This document shows positions 24,855 to 33,237 of a DNA stretch of 64,000 nucleotides, piece by piece (within the stretch, counting starts at the first letter, position 1; every line of letters starts with the position of its first letter). Both the position numbers and the translations under genes were made by a program. The notes under the pieces were generated by a model. It saw nothing but the letters and a program-made list of their open reading frames with translations, searched no databases and was not told the DNA's origin. Source of the stretch: Shewanella zhangzhouensis. Its GTDB lineage: Bacteria > Pseudomonadota > Gammaproteobacteria > Enterobacterales > Shewanellaceae. The stretch spans positions 1,114,501-1,178,500 of the forward strand of contig NZ_CP080414.1 in assembly GCF_019457615.1 (NCBI RefSeq). The letters are read 5' to 3'.

Positions 24855-26897
24855 ATGGAATCTGGTTCTGCAAACATGCTTTTCGATGCCCGCCACGCCT
24901 TACTTGATCCACTCTTTCTTGCCGAACTGGGTAAGATCCAGGCGCGCTTTATTCGCGGGGAGGATGTGATATTGCCTCTGTGCCGCATATTGGCTGAGCA
25001 CAGTGGTGCACAGGCCGTATTGGTGATAGATGCCTCCTCAAGCAACGCGCAAGATATGCCTGAGTCCGCCGCATGCTGGTGCCGCGATCCAGTGCGTTAC
25101 CTCACCCTTTGGAAAGATGTCCGTGACTGGCCCTTCTCACATCAGGAACCCTTGGTGCATTGCTGGCATAAGTTTGTGGTTTGGCCGGTAAAGCACACAG
25201 ACTTGTTGGTGTTTTTCCACACGCCTAAAGATGCCTGGTTTGGTTTTTTACTGAGTTTCAGTGAGTTGCTTGCCGATATTTTGATGGGAATACTGACCCT
25301 GCATGTTGAGCATTGGCGTGAGGACGGGGGCAGGGAGGTCAGTGGGGACATAGACAACATTATGTTCCGCTCCATTGTCAGAAACAGCGATGATTTCATC
25401 ATGGTGGTTAAGCAGTTTCACGATGGCAACAGTGAGATTGTCTATGTCAATGCTGCGGTTACCTGCATCAGTCTCTATCCTCGCAGCGAACTCAAAGGCA
25501 TGTCGCTGGGTAAACTTTTTCCTAAAGGCGTTCAGGCATCCGGTAACGAGGTCGACCTTTACGACATCCTCTGCTCCGGAAAGGACTTCAATGGAGAAGT
25601 TTACTGTACCAAGGCCAATGGGGAATTGGCGATTTTACACTTACACGTGATTGCACTGGAGCAGGATAGTAAAGGCGGGCTCTATGCACTGATTGGCCGC
25701 GATTACACCGAGTTCAAGGCCATGGAAAAAACGGTCAGTCGGGCACAGAAGATGCAGGCCATAGGCCAATTGGTGGGGGGGATCGCCCATGACTTCAACA
25801 ATATTCTGGGGGTTCTTAAGGGGAATCTCGAGCTGATACAGCTTAAAAATAAAGACGAACGGTTGGAAAACTACCTGACCACAGCCCTTAAATCCTGCCA
25901 AAGGGGCACGGAACTCACCAGGCGGCTGTTACAGTTTTCCCGGCAAGAACAGTTTAACGCTCAGCATTGTCAGGTGAATGAGGTGATTGAGGGCTTAAGA
26001 GACCTCTTTGCCAAATCCCTTACCAGCCAGGTGACCCTGAATGTGCAGCTTGCCCCCTTTACACGGGATGTAATGGTCGATAAGGGAGATTTGGAAGATG
26101 CACTCTTGAATCTTGTGATCAATGCCAAGGATGCCATGAATGGAGAGGGAGCCTTAACCATAGCCACCGGTGAGTCTGAGCTTGCCGGCTATCTCCCCGG
26201 GGTGGGTGAGCGGGTATTGGTTGAGCCAGGCTGCTATGTGTGGATTTCTGTTACCGATGCAGGCCACGGTATCCCGATTCAGCTGCTTGATAAAATCTTC
26301 GAACCTTTTTTTACCACTAAGGATAAGAGCAAGGGGACCGGTCTTGGACTCTCCATGGTCTATGGTTTTGTAAAACGATCCCGTGGCTATATGAATGTGC
26401 TGAATACCGGGCCACAAGGTACTGAGATACGGCTTTGGTTTCCGGCGGTAACCATAAAACAGGCGGCCTCTATAAAGGCTTTGGCTACCGAAACGAGCAT
26501 CCCCAGAGTGAAAACTCCTCTGAAAGCCCTGTTGGTGGACGATGAGCCCGAGCTTCTTAAGGTGATGCGGGACTATTGTGAGCTCATGGGTATGGAGGTT
26601 GAAACCTTCAGCGATGGCGTCACTTTTCGAAATAGCTTCCAAAGTAAGGCCTGTGATGCCGGGCTACTCATTACCGATGTTCTGATGCCGGGTGGCATTA
26701 ATGGTTATGAATTGGCCAGCGAAGTCATAGCAAAGCATCCCATGCCGGTGCTTTTGGTGTCGGGGTTTATTGAAGATATCGGTGTGAACCGATATGAAGA
26801 AATGCCGTTCAAAGTGCTTCATAAGCCGTTTGATTTACAAGCATTTACCAATGCATTGGCTGAAGTGGGTGTCAGTTTCAAGGATAGGGAGAGTTAA
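24855..26897 (+). CDS. Hybrid sensor histidine kinase (PAS, HisKA, HATPase, receiver)
   Basis: 680 aa, no transmembrane segment, so a cytosolic sensor. An N-terminal region (~20-170) that could be GAF-like, a PAS domain (~175-290, ending YALIGRDYTEFK), dimerisation/phosphoacceptor helix with H312 in GGIAHDFNN, an ATPase domain (LVINAKDAM, DAGHGIP, FEPFFTTK, GTGLGLSMVYG), and a C-terminal receiver with phosphoacceptor D608 in LLITDVLMPGG. The ATG at 24855 with CAGGA (24841-24845) is preferred to a TTG at 24846. It is followed at 4 nt by a response regulator and then a hemerythrin gene. The signal is unknown; no heme or flavin motif is obvious. Confidence 0.9.
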   Translation: MESGSANMLFDARHALLDPLFLAELGKIQARFIRGEDVILPLCRILAEHSGAQAVLVIDASSSNAQDMPESAACWCRDPVRYLTLWKDVRDWPFSHQEPLVHCWHKFVVWPVKHTDLLVFFHTPKDAWFGFLLSFSELLADILMGILTLHVEHWREDGGREVSGDIDNIMFRSIVRNSDDFIMVVKQFHDGNSEIVYVNAAVTCISLYPRSELKGMSLGKLFPKGVQASGNEVDLYDILCSGKDFNGEVYCTKANGELAILHLHVIALEQDSKGGLYALIGRDYTEFKAMEKTVSRAQKMQAIGQLVGGIAHDFNNILGVLKGNLELIQLKNKDERLENYLTTALKSCQRGTELTRRLLQFSRQEQFNAQHCQVNEVIEGLRDLFAKSLTSQVTLNVQLAPFTRDVMVDKGDLEDALLNLVINAKDAMNGEGALTIATGESELAGYLPGVGERVLVEPGCYVWISVTDAGHGIPIQLLDKIFEPFFTTKDKSKGTGLGLSMVYGFVKRSRGYMNVLNTGPQGTEIRLWFPAVTIKQAASIKALATETSIPRVKTPLKALLVDDEPELLKVMRDYCELMGMEVETFSDGVTFRNSFQSKACDAGLLITDVLMPGGINGYELASEVIAKHPMPVLLVSGFIEDIGVNRYEEMPFKVLHKPFDLQAFTNALAEVGVSFKDRES

Positions 26898-26901
26898 TCA
26901 G

Positions 26902-27996
26902 ATGGAACAACTGAAAGTGTGGATTGTGGATGACGACAATGACTACTGCCATTTGATGCGGGAAGTACTGCAGGAAGATTATGACGTGCGACTGTTTCTG
27001 GATGCAGACTCTTATTCAAAAGCCATGGTGGCAGCAAAGCCGGACATCATCCTGATGGACATCAATTTGCCCGATGTGTCGGGAATTGAACTGTGCAAAT
27101 CGCTGCAGACCCAGGGAATAGACAGCGCAGTTATTTTTGTATCGGGAATGAATACCCTGGAAGAACGGCTTAAAGCCTACGAGGCCGGGGGAGTGGACTT
27201 CATTGCCAAACCTTTTGAACTCAAAGAGTTGATGGCGAAAACCAATGCGGTGGCCAACTATCAACACAAAAAAAGGGCGCTTGCCGAGGCTGAAAGCTTC
27301 TCGCGCAATATGGCATTCCAGTCGATGAATGAGTCGTCCCAATATGGGGCCGTGTTGCAGTTTTTCCGTCAGTGTTTCCTGTGCCAGGACTATCGAGCCT
27401 TAGCTGACGCTTTTTTTGGCTTGATGATGCAGCTCGATTTAAAAACCTGTTTGGAGATTCGGGTGGATGAAACCCTGTACTTTGTGCCCGAACACATGGC
27501 CATCAGCCCGATTGAGGCCAATATTTTTGAACTGCTTGATCATCAGGGCCGCCTATTTGATTTCGGCTCCCGAACCATCTGCAACGACAAACATGTTTCG
27601 TTTTTAATTAAGAATATGCCGTTGCACGATGAGGTGTTGTACGGTCGTTTGAGGGACGTCATCGCCGTTGTGGTTGAAGGATTGGAAGCCCGTATTATTG
27701 ATATTCAGCGTCAACAGACGTTGCAACGTGTGGTGATGGATATCAGGCGCTTGTTGGCAGGATTATCGGACAGCATCCATGAGAGTGATGAGCAGTTTTG
27801 CCATGCGCTGTCGAATATCACTACAGAAATCCGGGCAAGCTTTCATGTACTGGACATGACGGAGGAGCAGGAGCACTTTTTCACCGGCTTGGTTGAGCGA
27901 AATTTGCGGGAAGCAAACTCGGCAAGCAATTCTTTTTTGCGTTTGCAGACCTCATTAAAGTCTGTTGTTTCAGTGTTAGAGCGCAGTACTGCATAA
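26902..27996 (+). CDS. Response regulator with unrecognised C-terminal domain
   Basis: 364 aa. Receiver domain (1-~120) with acidic pocket D10-D12, phosphoacceptor D53 in LMDINLPD, and K103 in AKPFELKEL. A short helix (~115-135) links to about 230 residues I cannot assign: no helix-turn-helix, GGDEF, EAL, HD-GYP or phosphatase motif is seen. The middle part (~145-270) looks like an alpha/beta sensory fold and the end is helical. Start at 26902, GGGAGAG upstream; a longer frame from 26794 overlaps the kinase and lacks homology. Partner of the kinase 4 nt upstream. Confidence 0.85.
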   Translation: MEQLKVWIVDDDNDYCHLMREVLQEDYDVRLFLDADSYSKAMVAAKPDIILMDINLPDVSGIELCKSLQTQGIDSAVIFVSGMNTLEERLKAYEAGGVDFIAKPFELKELMAKTNAVANYQHKKRALAEAESFSRNMAFQSMNESSQYGAVLQFFRQCFLCQDYRALADAFFGLMMQLDLKTCLEIRVDETLYFVPEHMAISPIEANIFELLDHQGRLFDFGSRTICNDKHVSFLIKNMPLHDEVLYGRLRDVIAVVVEGLEARIIDIQRQQTLQRVVMDIRRLLAGLSDSIHESDEQFCHALSNITTEIRASFHVLDMTEEQEHFFTGLVERNLREANSASNSFLRLQTSLKSVVSVLERSTA

Positions 27997-28005
27997 GCTA
28001 AAAGC

Positions 28006-28019
28006 TTGATCTCTATCAC
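28006..28019 (+). promoter_or_regulatory. FNR/CRP-type box in front of the hemerythrin gene
   Basis: TTGAT-CTCT-ATCAC matches the FNR consensus TTGAT-N4-ATCAA at 9 of 10 bases. Its centre is about 42 nt before the transcription start expected from the -10 at 28043-28048, the classic activator position. In Shewanella the FNR homologue is EtrA; CRP recognises related sites. Confidence 0.5.
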
Positions 28020-28020
28020 G

Positions 28021-28048
28021 TTGGTCTTTTAGGACCCTTTGTTATAGT
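28021..28048 (+). promoter_or_regulatory. Likely hemerythrin-gene promoter
   Basis: TTGGTC (28021-28026), 16-nt spacer, TATAGT (28043-28048). The weak -35 fits activator dependence. Confidence 0.45.
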
Positions 28049-28052
28049 GGTT

Positions 28053-28067
28053 AAGCGTCTGACGCTT
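28053..28067 (+). repeat. Perfect palindrome overlapping the hemerythrin transcription start
   Basis: AAGCGTC-T-GACGCTT, 7-base arms around one base, from just after the -10 into the leader. Either a repressor operator or a small RNA hairpin at the 5' end. Confidence 0.5.
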
Positions 28068-28110
28068 TACTAGTATTGAATAAGGCAGGCATTGGCGAGG
28101 GGAGAGGGTT

Positions 28111-28650
28111 ATGCTCAACCGATTGATGAGGGATCACAAGCATATTGCGATATTGCTGAAGATCCTAAATAAAAAACGCATCCTACTGGAAAGCGGTGAG
28201 AGCGTTAATTTTAATCTGGTTCGCGACATTGTGGAGTATATGCAAAGCTATGCCGAGCACAGTCATCATCCTCTGGAGGATGTGATTTACGAATACTGTC
28301 TGGACAAATACCCTGAATTGCCGCGCTTGGCCAGATTGAATGAAGAGCATCAGGAGCTGGTGGCGTCGTCAGCTTCTTTAATGTCGACCTTGAATCTTAT
28401 TCTTAATGACGTTGTGGTTGCGAAAGAAAAGCTGATTGGCGACCTATCCGGTTATGTCAGTGCACAGGAAGCGCATATGCTGTTTGAGGAGCGAGAGCTT
28501 TTTCCCATACTGGCTAAGGATCTCAATGACGAAGATTGGCATGAAATCAATGAACGTTGTTTGCACAAACTGATGGATGACCCGCTCTTCAGTGATGACG
28601 ATAACCAACTGTTTGATGAGCTGCGAAATTACCTGTCACTGTCAGACTGA
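28111..28650 (+). CDS. Hemerythrin HHE domain protein
   Basis: 179 aa, helical, with the di-iron ligand pattern of the hemerythrin/HHE family: RDHKHI at residues 7-12, HSHHPLEDVIYEY, EEHQELV, and QEAHMLFEERELFP. Such proteins bind O2 or NO or act in iron-centre repair (YtfE-like) though the cysteine motif of YtfE is absent. Start at 28111 with GGGGAGAGGG upstream. It follows the kinase/regulator pair after a 114-nt gap with its own promoter and an FNR-like box, so it may be their target or sensor partner. Confidence 0.88.
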   Translation: MLNRLMRDHKHIAILLKILNKKRILLESGESVNFNLVRDIVEYMQSYAEHSHHPLEDVIYEYCLDKYPELPRLARLNEEHQELVASSASLMSTLNLILNDVVVAKEKLIGDLSGYVSAQEAHMLFEERELFPILAKDLNDEDWHEINERCLHKLMDDPLFSDDDNQLFDELRNYLSLSD

Positions 28651-28668
28651 CAGCGAAACGTGGACAAT

Positions 28669-28696
28669 AAAAAAGAGCGCTTGAGCGCTCTTTTTT
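28669..28696. terminator. Bidirectional terminator after the hemerythrin gene
   Basis: GAGCGC (28675-28680) and GCGCTC (28685-28690) around TTGA, with A-run and T-run; also serves the converging DUF3545 gene. Confidence 0.88.
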
Positions 28697-28708
28697 ACAA
28701 CAGGAAAG

Positions 28709-28894
28709 TTAATCCATCAGGGAATCAATATCGTAAGCGAGATTGGAGTCAATATCCTGCAGTTCCTTCAGCAGGCGATGCTTATCCTTCAGCGCCTCGA
28801 TTTCCCTCCACTTGCGTTTTTTGTTGGAGCCTTTAGAGCGACCTGGTCTTTCTACGACTTCATCTAGCGCACTACCATAATCTAAACGATCCAT
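28709..28894 (-). CDS. DUF3545 family small protein
   Basis: 61 aa. The pattern MDR-x-D near the start, a basic stretch, then KRKWREIEALKDKHRLLKEL and an acidic end matches the DUF3545 family found in Shewanella and Vibrio. No function is known. Strong GGAGG ribosome-binding site 6 nt before the ATG at 28894. Single gene. Confidence 0.82.
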   Translation of the reverse strand: MDRLDYGSALDEVVERPGRSKGSNKKRKWREIEALKDKHRLLKELQDIDSNLAYDIDSLMD

Positions 28895-29040
28895 GGCAAC
28901 CTCCTGTTGTTGTATGTTTTCTCAGCAACTAAATACCACACATCGCAAACAGGGTGCAAGAATAATGTTTCAATTGTGTTAAGCAAAAATGAAACTTGGA
29001 TGATCTTCGCAGCGGATTAAATAACTGACTGAATTTCAAT

Positions 29041-29067
29041 AAAAAGGCCGATAAATTATCGGCCTTT
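29041..29067 (-). terminator. Terminator of tal-pgi
   Basis: GGCCGAT (29046-29052) and ATCGGCC (29058-29064) around AAATT; T-run on the minus-strand side. Confidence 0.85.
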
Positions 29068-29091
29068 GATTATTAAAGAGAAAACATCTGA

Positions 29092-30729
29092 TTAGATTTG
29101 TCCTTTGCGGAACAAATTAATGAGCGCGTTACTGGAGGAGTCCAGTGCGCTGGCATCTTCATCGGCTGTCAGGCGCGCCAGCACATCATTGCCCAGCGTT
29201 TTGCCAAGCTCCACGCCCCATTGGTCGAAAGAGTTAATATCCCAAATCACACCCTGAACAAAGGTTCTGTGCTCGTACAGCGCTATCAGAGCACCCAATG
29301 TAGAAGGCGTCAGTTTGTCCATCAGCAGGGTGTTACTCGGTTTGTTACCTTCCATAACTTTATGACGAGCGATCAGGGTCTTCTCATCATCACTGAGGTT
29401 ACTTGTTGCCAGTTCTGCCAAGGCTTCTTCAAAGGTACGCCCCTGCATGAGAGCCTGTGTTTGTCCAAAGCAGTTGGATGCCAGTTGTACATGGTGTTCA
29501 CCCAGCGGATTGTGGCTTTGAAGCGGCATAATAAAGTCGGCAGGGATGAGCGCTGTGCCCTGATGTAATAGCTGGTGATAGGCATGCTGACCGTTGGTAC
29601 CTTCACCGCCCCAGATAACCGGGCCAGTGCTGAAATCCACGGTTTCGCCATTCATCATGACGGACTTGCCGTTACTTTCCATGTCGAGCTGCTGGAAGTA
29701 GGCGGGCAGACCACGAAGGTAGTGATCGTAGGTGAGCACTACGTGTGATTGGGCATTGAAAAAGTTGCCATACCACACTGACAGCAGACCCATAATAACC
29801 GGCATGTTCCCGGCCAACGGCGCCGAGGTGAAGTGCTCGTCCATGCTTCGGGCACCGGCGAGCAGCGCACGGTAGTTATCCATGCCCACCATCAACGCGA
29901 TAGGTAGGCCAATAGCAGACCAGAGCGAGTAGCGACCGCCAACCCAGTCCCACATCGGAAAGATATTGGCTTCATCGATACCGAAATCAGTCGCCTTGGC
30001 CACGTTGGAGGTGACAGCGGCAAAGTGTTTGGCAACATCAGCCTGAGAAGCGCCGCTTTGCAGGAACCAGTCGCGGGCGCTCAGGGTGTTGGTGAGGGTT
30101 TCCTGGGTGCCAAACGATTTGGATGACATCAGAAACAGGGTGGTTTCCGGGTCAACCAGCTTGAGCTTTTCCACCAGTGAGGTGGCATCCACATTGGCAA
30201 CAAAGTGACAGTTCAGTTTGCCTGTCCAGTATGGACGAAGTGCCTGGGTGACAATCTTGGGGCCGAGGAAGGAACCGCCAATACCTATGCTGACGATATC
30301 AGTGATGGCTTTACCCGTGTAACCGCGCCATTCGCCAGAGGTAACAGAGGCAACGAAGGATTCGATTTTATCCAGTGTTGCATGAACTTCAGGCACCACA
30401 TTAACACCATTCACTTCAACCACGGCATCCTTTGGCGCACGCAGGGCGGTGTGCAGTACGGCACGCTTTTCGGTGGTGTTGATGACATCACCGGCAAACA
30501 TGGCTTTGATGCGGGCTTCGAGCTGAGCTTGCTTTGCCAAATCAAACAGGGCACCCAGCACGGCTTCTGTCACACGGTTTTTGGAGTAATCCAGAAACAG
30601 GCCACAGGCTTTCAGCGACATTTTATTGAAACGTGCGCTGTCAGTCGCAAAAAGTTCACGCATATGGGGCAGTTTGTTGGAATATTCTTTCAGTTTCTGC
30701 CATTCAGGAGTATTGGTCACTCGACTCAT
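29092..30729 (-). CDS. pgi: Glucose-6-phosphate isomerase
   Basis: Interconverts glucose 6-phosphate and fructose 6-phosphate. 545 aa, full length. Family signatures: DIVSIGIGGSFLGPKI, VDATSLVEKL, WDWVGGRYSLWSAIGL (with the GGRYS signature), and GQHAYHQLLHQG (catalytic His). Start at 30729 (MSRVTNTPEW); the frame runs upstream into the intergenic space and tal without homology. It follows tal by 19 nt, so tal-pgi form an operon linking pentose-phosphate and hexose-phosphate pools. Confidence 0.98.
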   Translation of the reverse strand: MSRVTNTPEWQKLKEYSNKLPHMRELFATDSARFNKMSLKACGLFLDYSKNRVTEAVLGALFDLAKQAQLEARIKAMFAGDVINTTEKRAVLHTALRAPKDAVVEVNGVNVVPEVHATLDKIESFVASVTSGEWRGYTGKAITDIVSIGIGGSFLGPKIVTQALRPYWTGKLNCHFVANVDATSLVEKLKLVDPETTLFLMSSKSFGTQETLTNTLSARDWFLQSGASQADVAKHFAAVTSNVAKATDFGIDEANIFPMWDWVGGRYSLWSAIGLPIALMVGMDNYRALLAGARSMDEHFTSAPLAGNMPVIMGLLSVWYGNFFNAQSHVVLTYDHYLRGLPAYFQQLDMESNGKSVMMNGETVDFSTGPVIWGGEGTNGQHAYHQLLHQGTALIPADFIMPLQSHNPLGEHHVQLASNCFGQTQALMQGRTFEEALAELATSNLSDDEKTLIARHKVMEGNKPSNTLLMDKLTPSTLGALIALYEHRTFVQGVIWDINSFDQWGVELGKTLGNDVLARLTADEDASALDSSSNALINLFRKGQI

Positions 30730-30748
30730 TCGTTGCTTCCCCGCGTTA

Positions 30749-31702
30749 TCAGGCCAGTTTGGCCTTGAGCATCTCTTCCAGTTTGCCTTGATCGATGGCG
30801 AAGTTACGGATCCCTTCGGCCAGCTTTTCAACTGCCATGGCATCCTGGTTCATTTCCCAGCGAAACTCGGCTTCGCTCATCACAGGACCCGGCGCGACGG
30901 TATCGGTTGTCGGGGTCAACTTACGTACCACTGGGGTATTGCTGGCGGCCATTTCTTCGAGCAGTGACGGACCAATGGTCAGGCGGTCACAACCGGCCAG
31001 CTCAATGATTTCACCCGTGTTACGGAAGCTTGCGCCCATCACCACAGTCTTGTAACCGTGGCGCTTATAGTAGTTGTAGATATCCGTTACTGACACTACG
31101 CCTGGGTCTTCACTGGCGCTGTAATCTTTGCCGGTAGACTTCTTGTACCAGTCGAGAATGCGGCCAACGAAAGGTGAGATCAGGAATACGCCTGCTTCGG
31201 CACAGGCGCGGGCCTGGGCAAAGCTGAACAGCAGCGTGAGGTTACAGTTGATGCCTTCGGCCTCCAACTCTTTTGCAGCGCAGATACCTTCCCAAGTGGA
31301 TGCCAGTTTGATCAGGATGCGGCTCTTGTCGATACCGGCTTCCTGATACAGACGGATAAGCTTGTGGGCCTTGGCGATAGACGCTGTTTTATCGAAAGAC
31401 AGACGGGCATCCACTTCAGTGGAGATGCGGCCGGGAACCAGTTTAAGGATTTCCAGACCGATGTTGACAGCCAGTTTATCGGCAGCGTCTTCAATTTGGG
31501 TTTCAAGATTGTCGCTCTGGGTTTTGGCCCAGGCAATGGCATTATCGATAAGGCCTGAATATTCGGGAATTTGCGCTGCTTTCAGGATCAATGAAGGGTT
31601 GGTGGTAGCATCTTCAGGCTGAGAGCGTTTGATGGCTTCAATATCGCCGGTATCAGCGACTATGGTGGTAAAGGATTTGAGTTGCTCTAAGGTATTGGCC
31701 AT
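30749..31702 (-). CDS. tal: Transaldolase
   Basis: Transfers a dihydroxyacetone unit between sedoheptulose 7-phosphate and glyceraldehyde 3-phosphate in the non-oxidative pentose phosphate pathway. 317 aa, TalB type. DATTNPSLILKA near the N-terminus, the Schiff-base lysine in RILIKLASTWEGI, and FVGRILDWY. First gene of tal-pgi. No HexR-like site was found in the 210 bases upstream. Confidence 0.98.
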   Translation of the reverse strand: MANTLEQLKSFTTIVADTGDIEAIKRSQPEDATTNPSLILKAAQIPEYSGLIDNAIAWAKTQSDNLETQIEDAADKLAVNIGLEILKLVPGRISTEVDARLSFDKTASIAKAHKLIRLYQEAGIDKSRILIKLASTWEGICAAKELEAEGINCNLTLLFSFAQARACAEAGVFLISPFVGRILDWYKKSTGKDYSASEDPGVVSVTDIYNYYKRHGYKTVVMGASFRNTGEIIELAGCDRLTIGPSLLEEMAASNTPVVRKLTPTTDTVAPGPVMSEAEFRWEMNQDAMAVEKLAEGIRNFAIDQGKLEEMLKAKLA

Positions 31703-31865
31703 GGATCTTGTCCTTTTCGAAATGCTGCCGGAGCGCCGGGTTTATAGACTCAATATTAGAAGCGATTTTGCGCTTTTTTCCAACCGCACTATGAAAAAAA
31801 ATTACAAAATAGACTTAAAATTTCCAAATGAGTCCGGCAAGGTCTTTAAATTGCATTATACAAAG

Positions 31866-31893
31866 AAAAAAGCCACTGCAAGGCAGTGGCTTT
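31866..31893 (-). terminator. Terminator of ompA
   Basis: GCCACTGC (31872-31879) and GCAGTGGC (31883-31890) around AAG; six T on the minus strand. Confidence 0.88.
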
Positions 31894-31912
31894 ATCAATG
31901 ACAACTCACAGA

Positions 31913-33016
31913 TTACTTGAGTACAGGTACCTTTTCAGAACCGGTCACAACCGCTTCTACACGGCGGTTGGCCGCATGAGCTTCAGCTGTGTTGCCATCC
32001 ATTACCGGACGGGTGATGCCGTAACCTTTGGCGGTAACGCGCTCGGCGCTGATGCCATACTTTTCAACCAGCAGTTTGGCAGCGGCGTTAGCACGCTTCT
32101 CAGACAGCTTCATGTTGTAGTCTGGGTTACCAACGTTGGAAGCATGACCACCGATTTCAACAGTTGAACCTGGGTGCTGGTTCATGTAGTTGGCCAACTT
32201 CTCAACAGACTCGTAGGAAGATGGATTGATAACAGAGGAGTTGTTGGCAAAGCGCAGTGAGCCCAGGGTATGGGTGGTCACATCGTCTTTGTAAACGGTA
32301 CAGCCGTATGCATCAACCTTGTGATCTGCTGGAGTGGCGGGGCACTTGTCCAGATCGTCGTTTACACCGTCGTTATCTGAATCAGCAGGTGCAACAACCA
32401 CGGGAGCGACGACTGCAGGAGCTGCCTTGCTGCCGAAGCGATAGCTCAGCTCCAGACCCCAATAGTTGCTTTCCATTTCCAGCGTGTTCCACTTCTCTTC
32501 GTCGAGATTTTCGTAACGACGATATTTGGCAGACAGCTTCAGGTTGTCGGTGAAGTTATAACCGATACCAGCACCTACGAACGGCGCAATACCGCTGTCG
32601 CTGTAGTAGTTAGAGCCCCAGCGTTTGTTGTTGTACACCAGGTAGTTCATGGCACCGGCTTCAGCCGACAGGCTCCACTTGCTCGCGAATGGCCAGAAGG
32701 CAACCAGACCCAGGGTGGTACCCTTGGCGCCCACGTCATTCAGGTTATTGGCGTAGTCAGTCCACTCGGCGCGGCCCAGGTCACGGTAACCCAGCTCGAC
32801 ACCAAAGTAGTCGTTGAACAGGTAACCGGCAAATACGTCCCAAGCATAAGGGCTGTCTTCACCACAGGAACGCATGGTTTTTTGGTCACAGGCTGGCTCA
32901 TAGTTGTTGATACCAACACCGCCACCCACATACCAGGGGCTCATGCCTTCATCAGACGCCATAACACCAAATGGCAGCGCCGACGCGAGCAGTGCAATTT
33001 TCAATGAGTTTTTCAT
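31913..33016 (-). CDS. ompA: OmpA family outer membrane porin
   Basis: 367 aa. Signal peptide (about 19 residues, ending VMA-SD), eight-stranded barrel with aromatic strands and a Cys pair in the first loop (ACDQKTMRSC), an Ala/Pro/Val-rich hinge, one calcium-type DSDNDGVNDDLDKCP thrombospondin-3-like repeat, then an OmpA peptidoglycan-binding domain with EIGGHASNVGNPDYNMKLSEKR replaced from the usual GHTD to GHAS. Two ATG codons are adjacent (33019, 33016); I take 33016, 7 nt from GGAG. Anchors the outer membrane to peptidoglycan and forms a small channel. Confidence 0.93.
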   Translation of the reverse strand: MKNSLKIALLASALPFGVMASDEGMSPWYVGGGVGINNYEPACDQKTMRSCGEDSPYAWDVFAGYLFNDYFGVELGYRDLGRAEWTDYANNLNDVGAKGTTLGLVAFWPFASKWSLSAEAGAMNYLVYNNKRWGSNYYSDSGIAPFVGAGIGYNFTDNLKLSAKYRRYENLDEEKWNTLEMESNYWGLELSYRFGSKAAPAVVAPVVVAPADSDNDGVNDDLDKCPATPADHKVDAYGCTVYKDDVTTHTLGSLRFANNSSVINPSSYESVEKLANYMNQHPGSTVEIGGHASNVGNPDYNMKLSEKRANAAAKLLVEKYGISAERVTAKGYGITRPVMDGNTAEAHAANRRVEAVVTGSEKVPVLK

Positions 33017-33187
33017 CATAATTCTCCAAGTCCATTGTTTGATGATGTCCACCATAATGCTCTTTGGGAAGTTGGAGCATAGCTTGCGCTTCGTGTGGTG
33101 TTCCCTTTGTGTTTTAGCAAGCCACACACATTATCGGTGCTAAATAATTGAATTTCTACAGTACAAAGTTCCTTTTAATTAAAAAAT

Positions 33188-33215
33188 AAAAAGACACCCA
33201 CGAGGGGTGTCTTTT
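33188..33215 (-). terminator. Terminator of xfp
   Basis: GACACCC (33193-33199) and GGGTGTC (33205-33211), flanked by A-run and T-run on both sides. Confidence 0.85.
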
Positions 33216-33237
33216 AATTCACAGAATTATAACGCTT

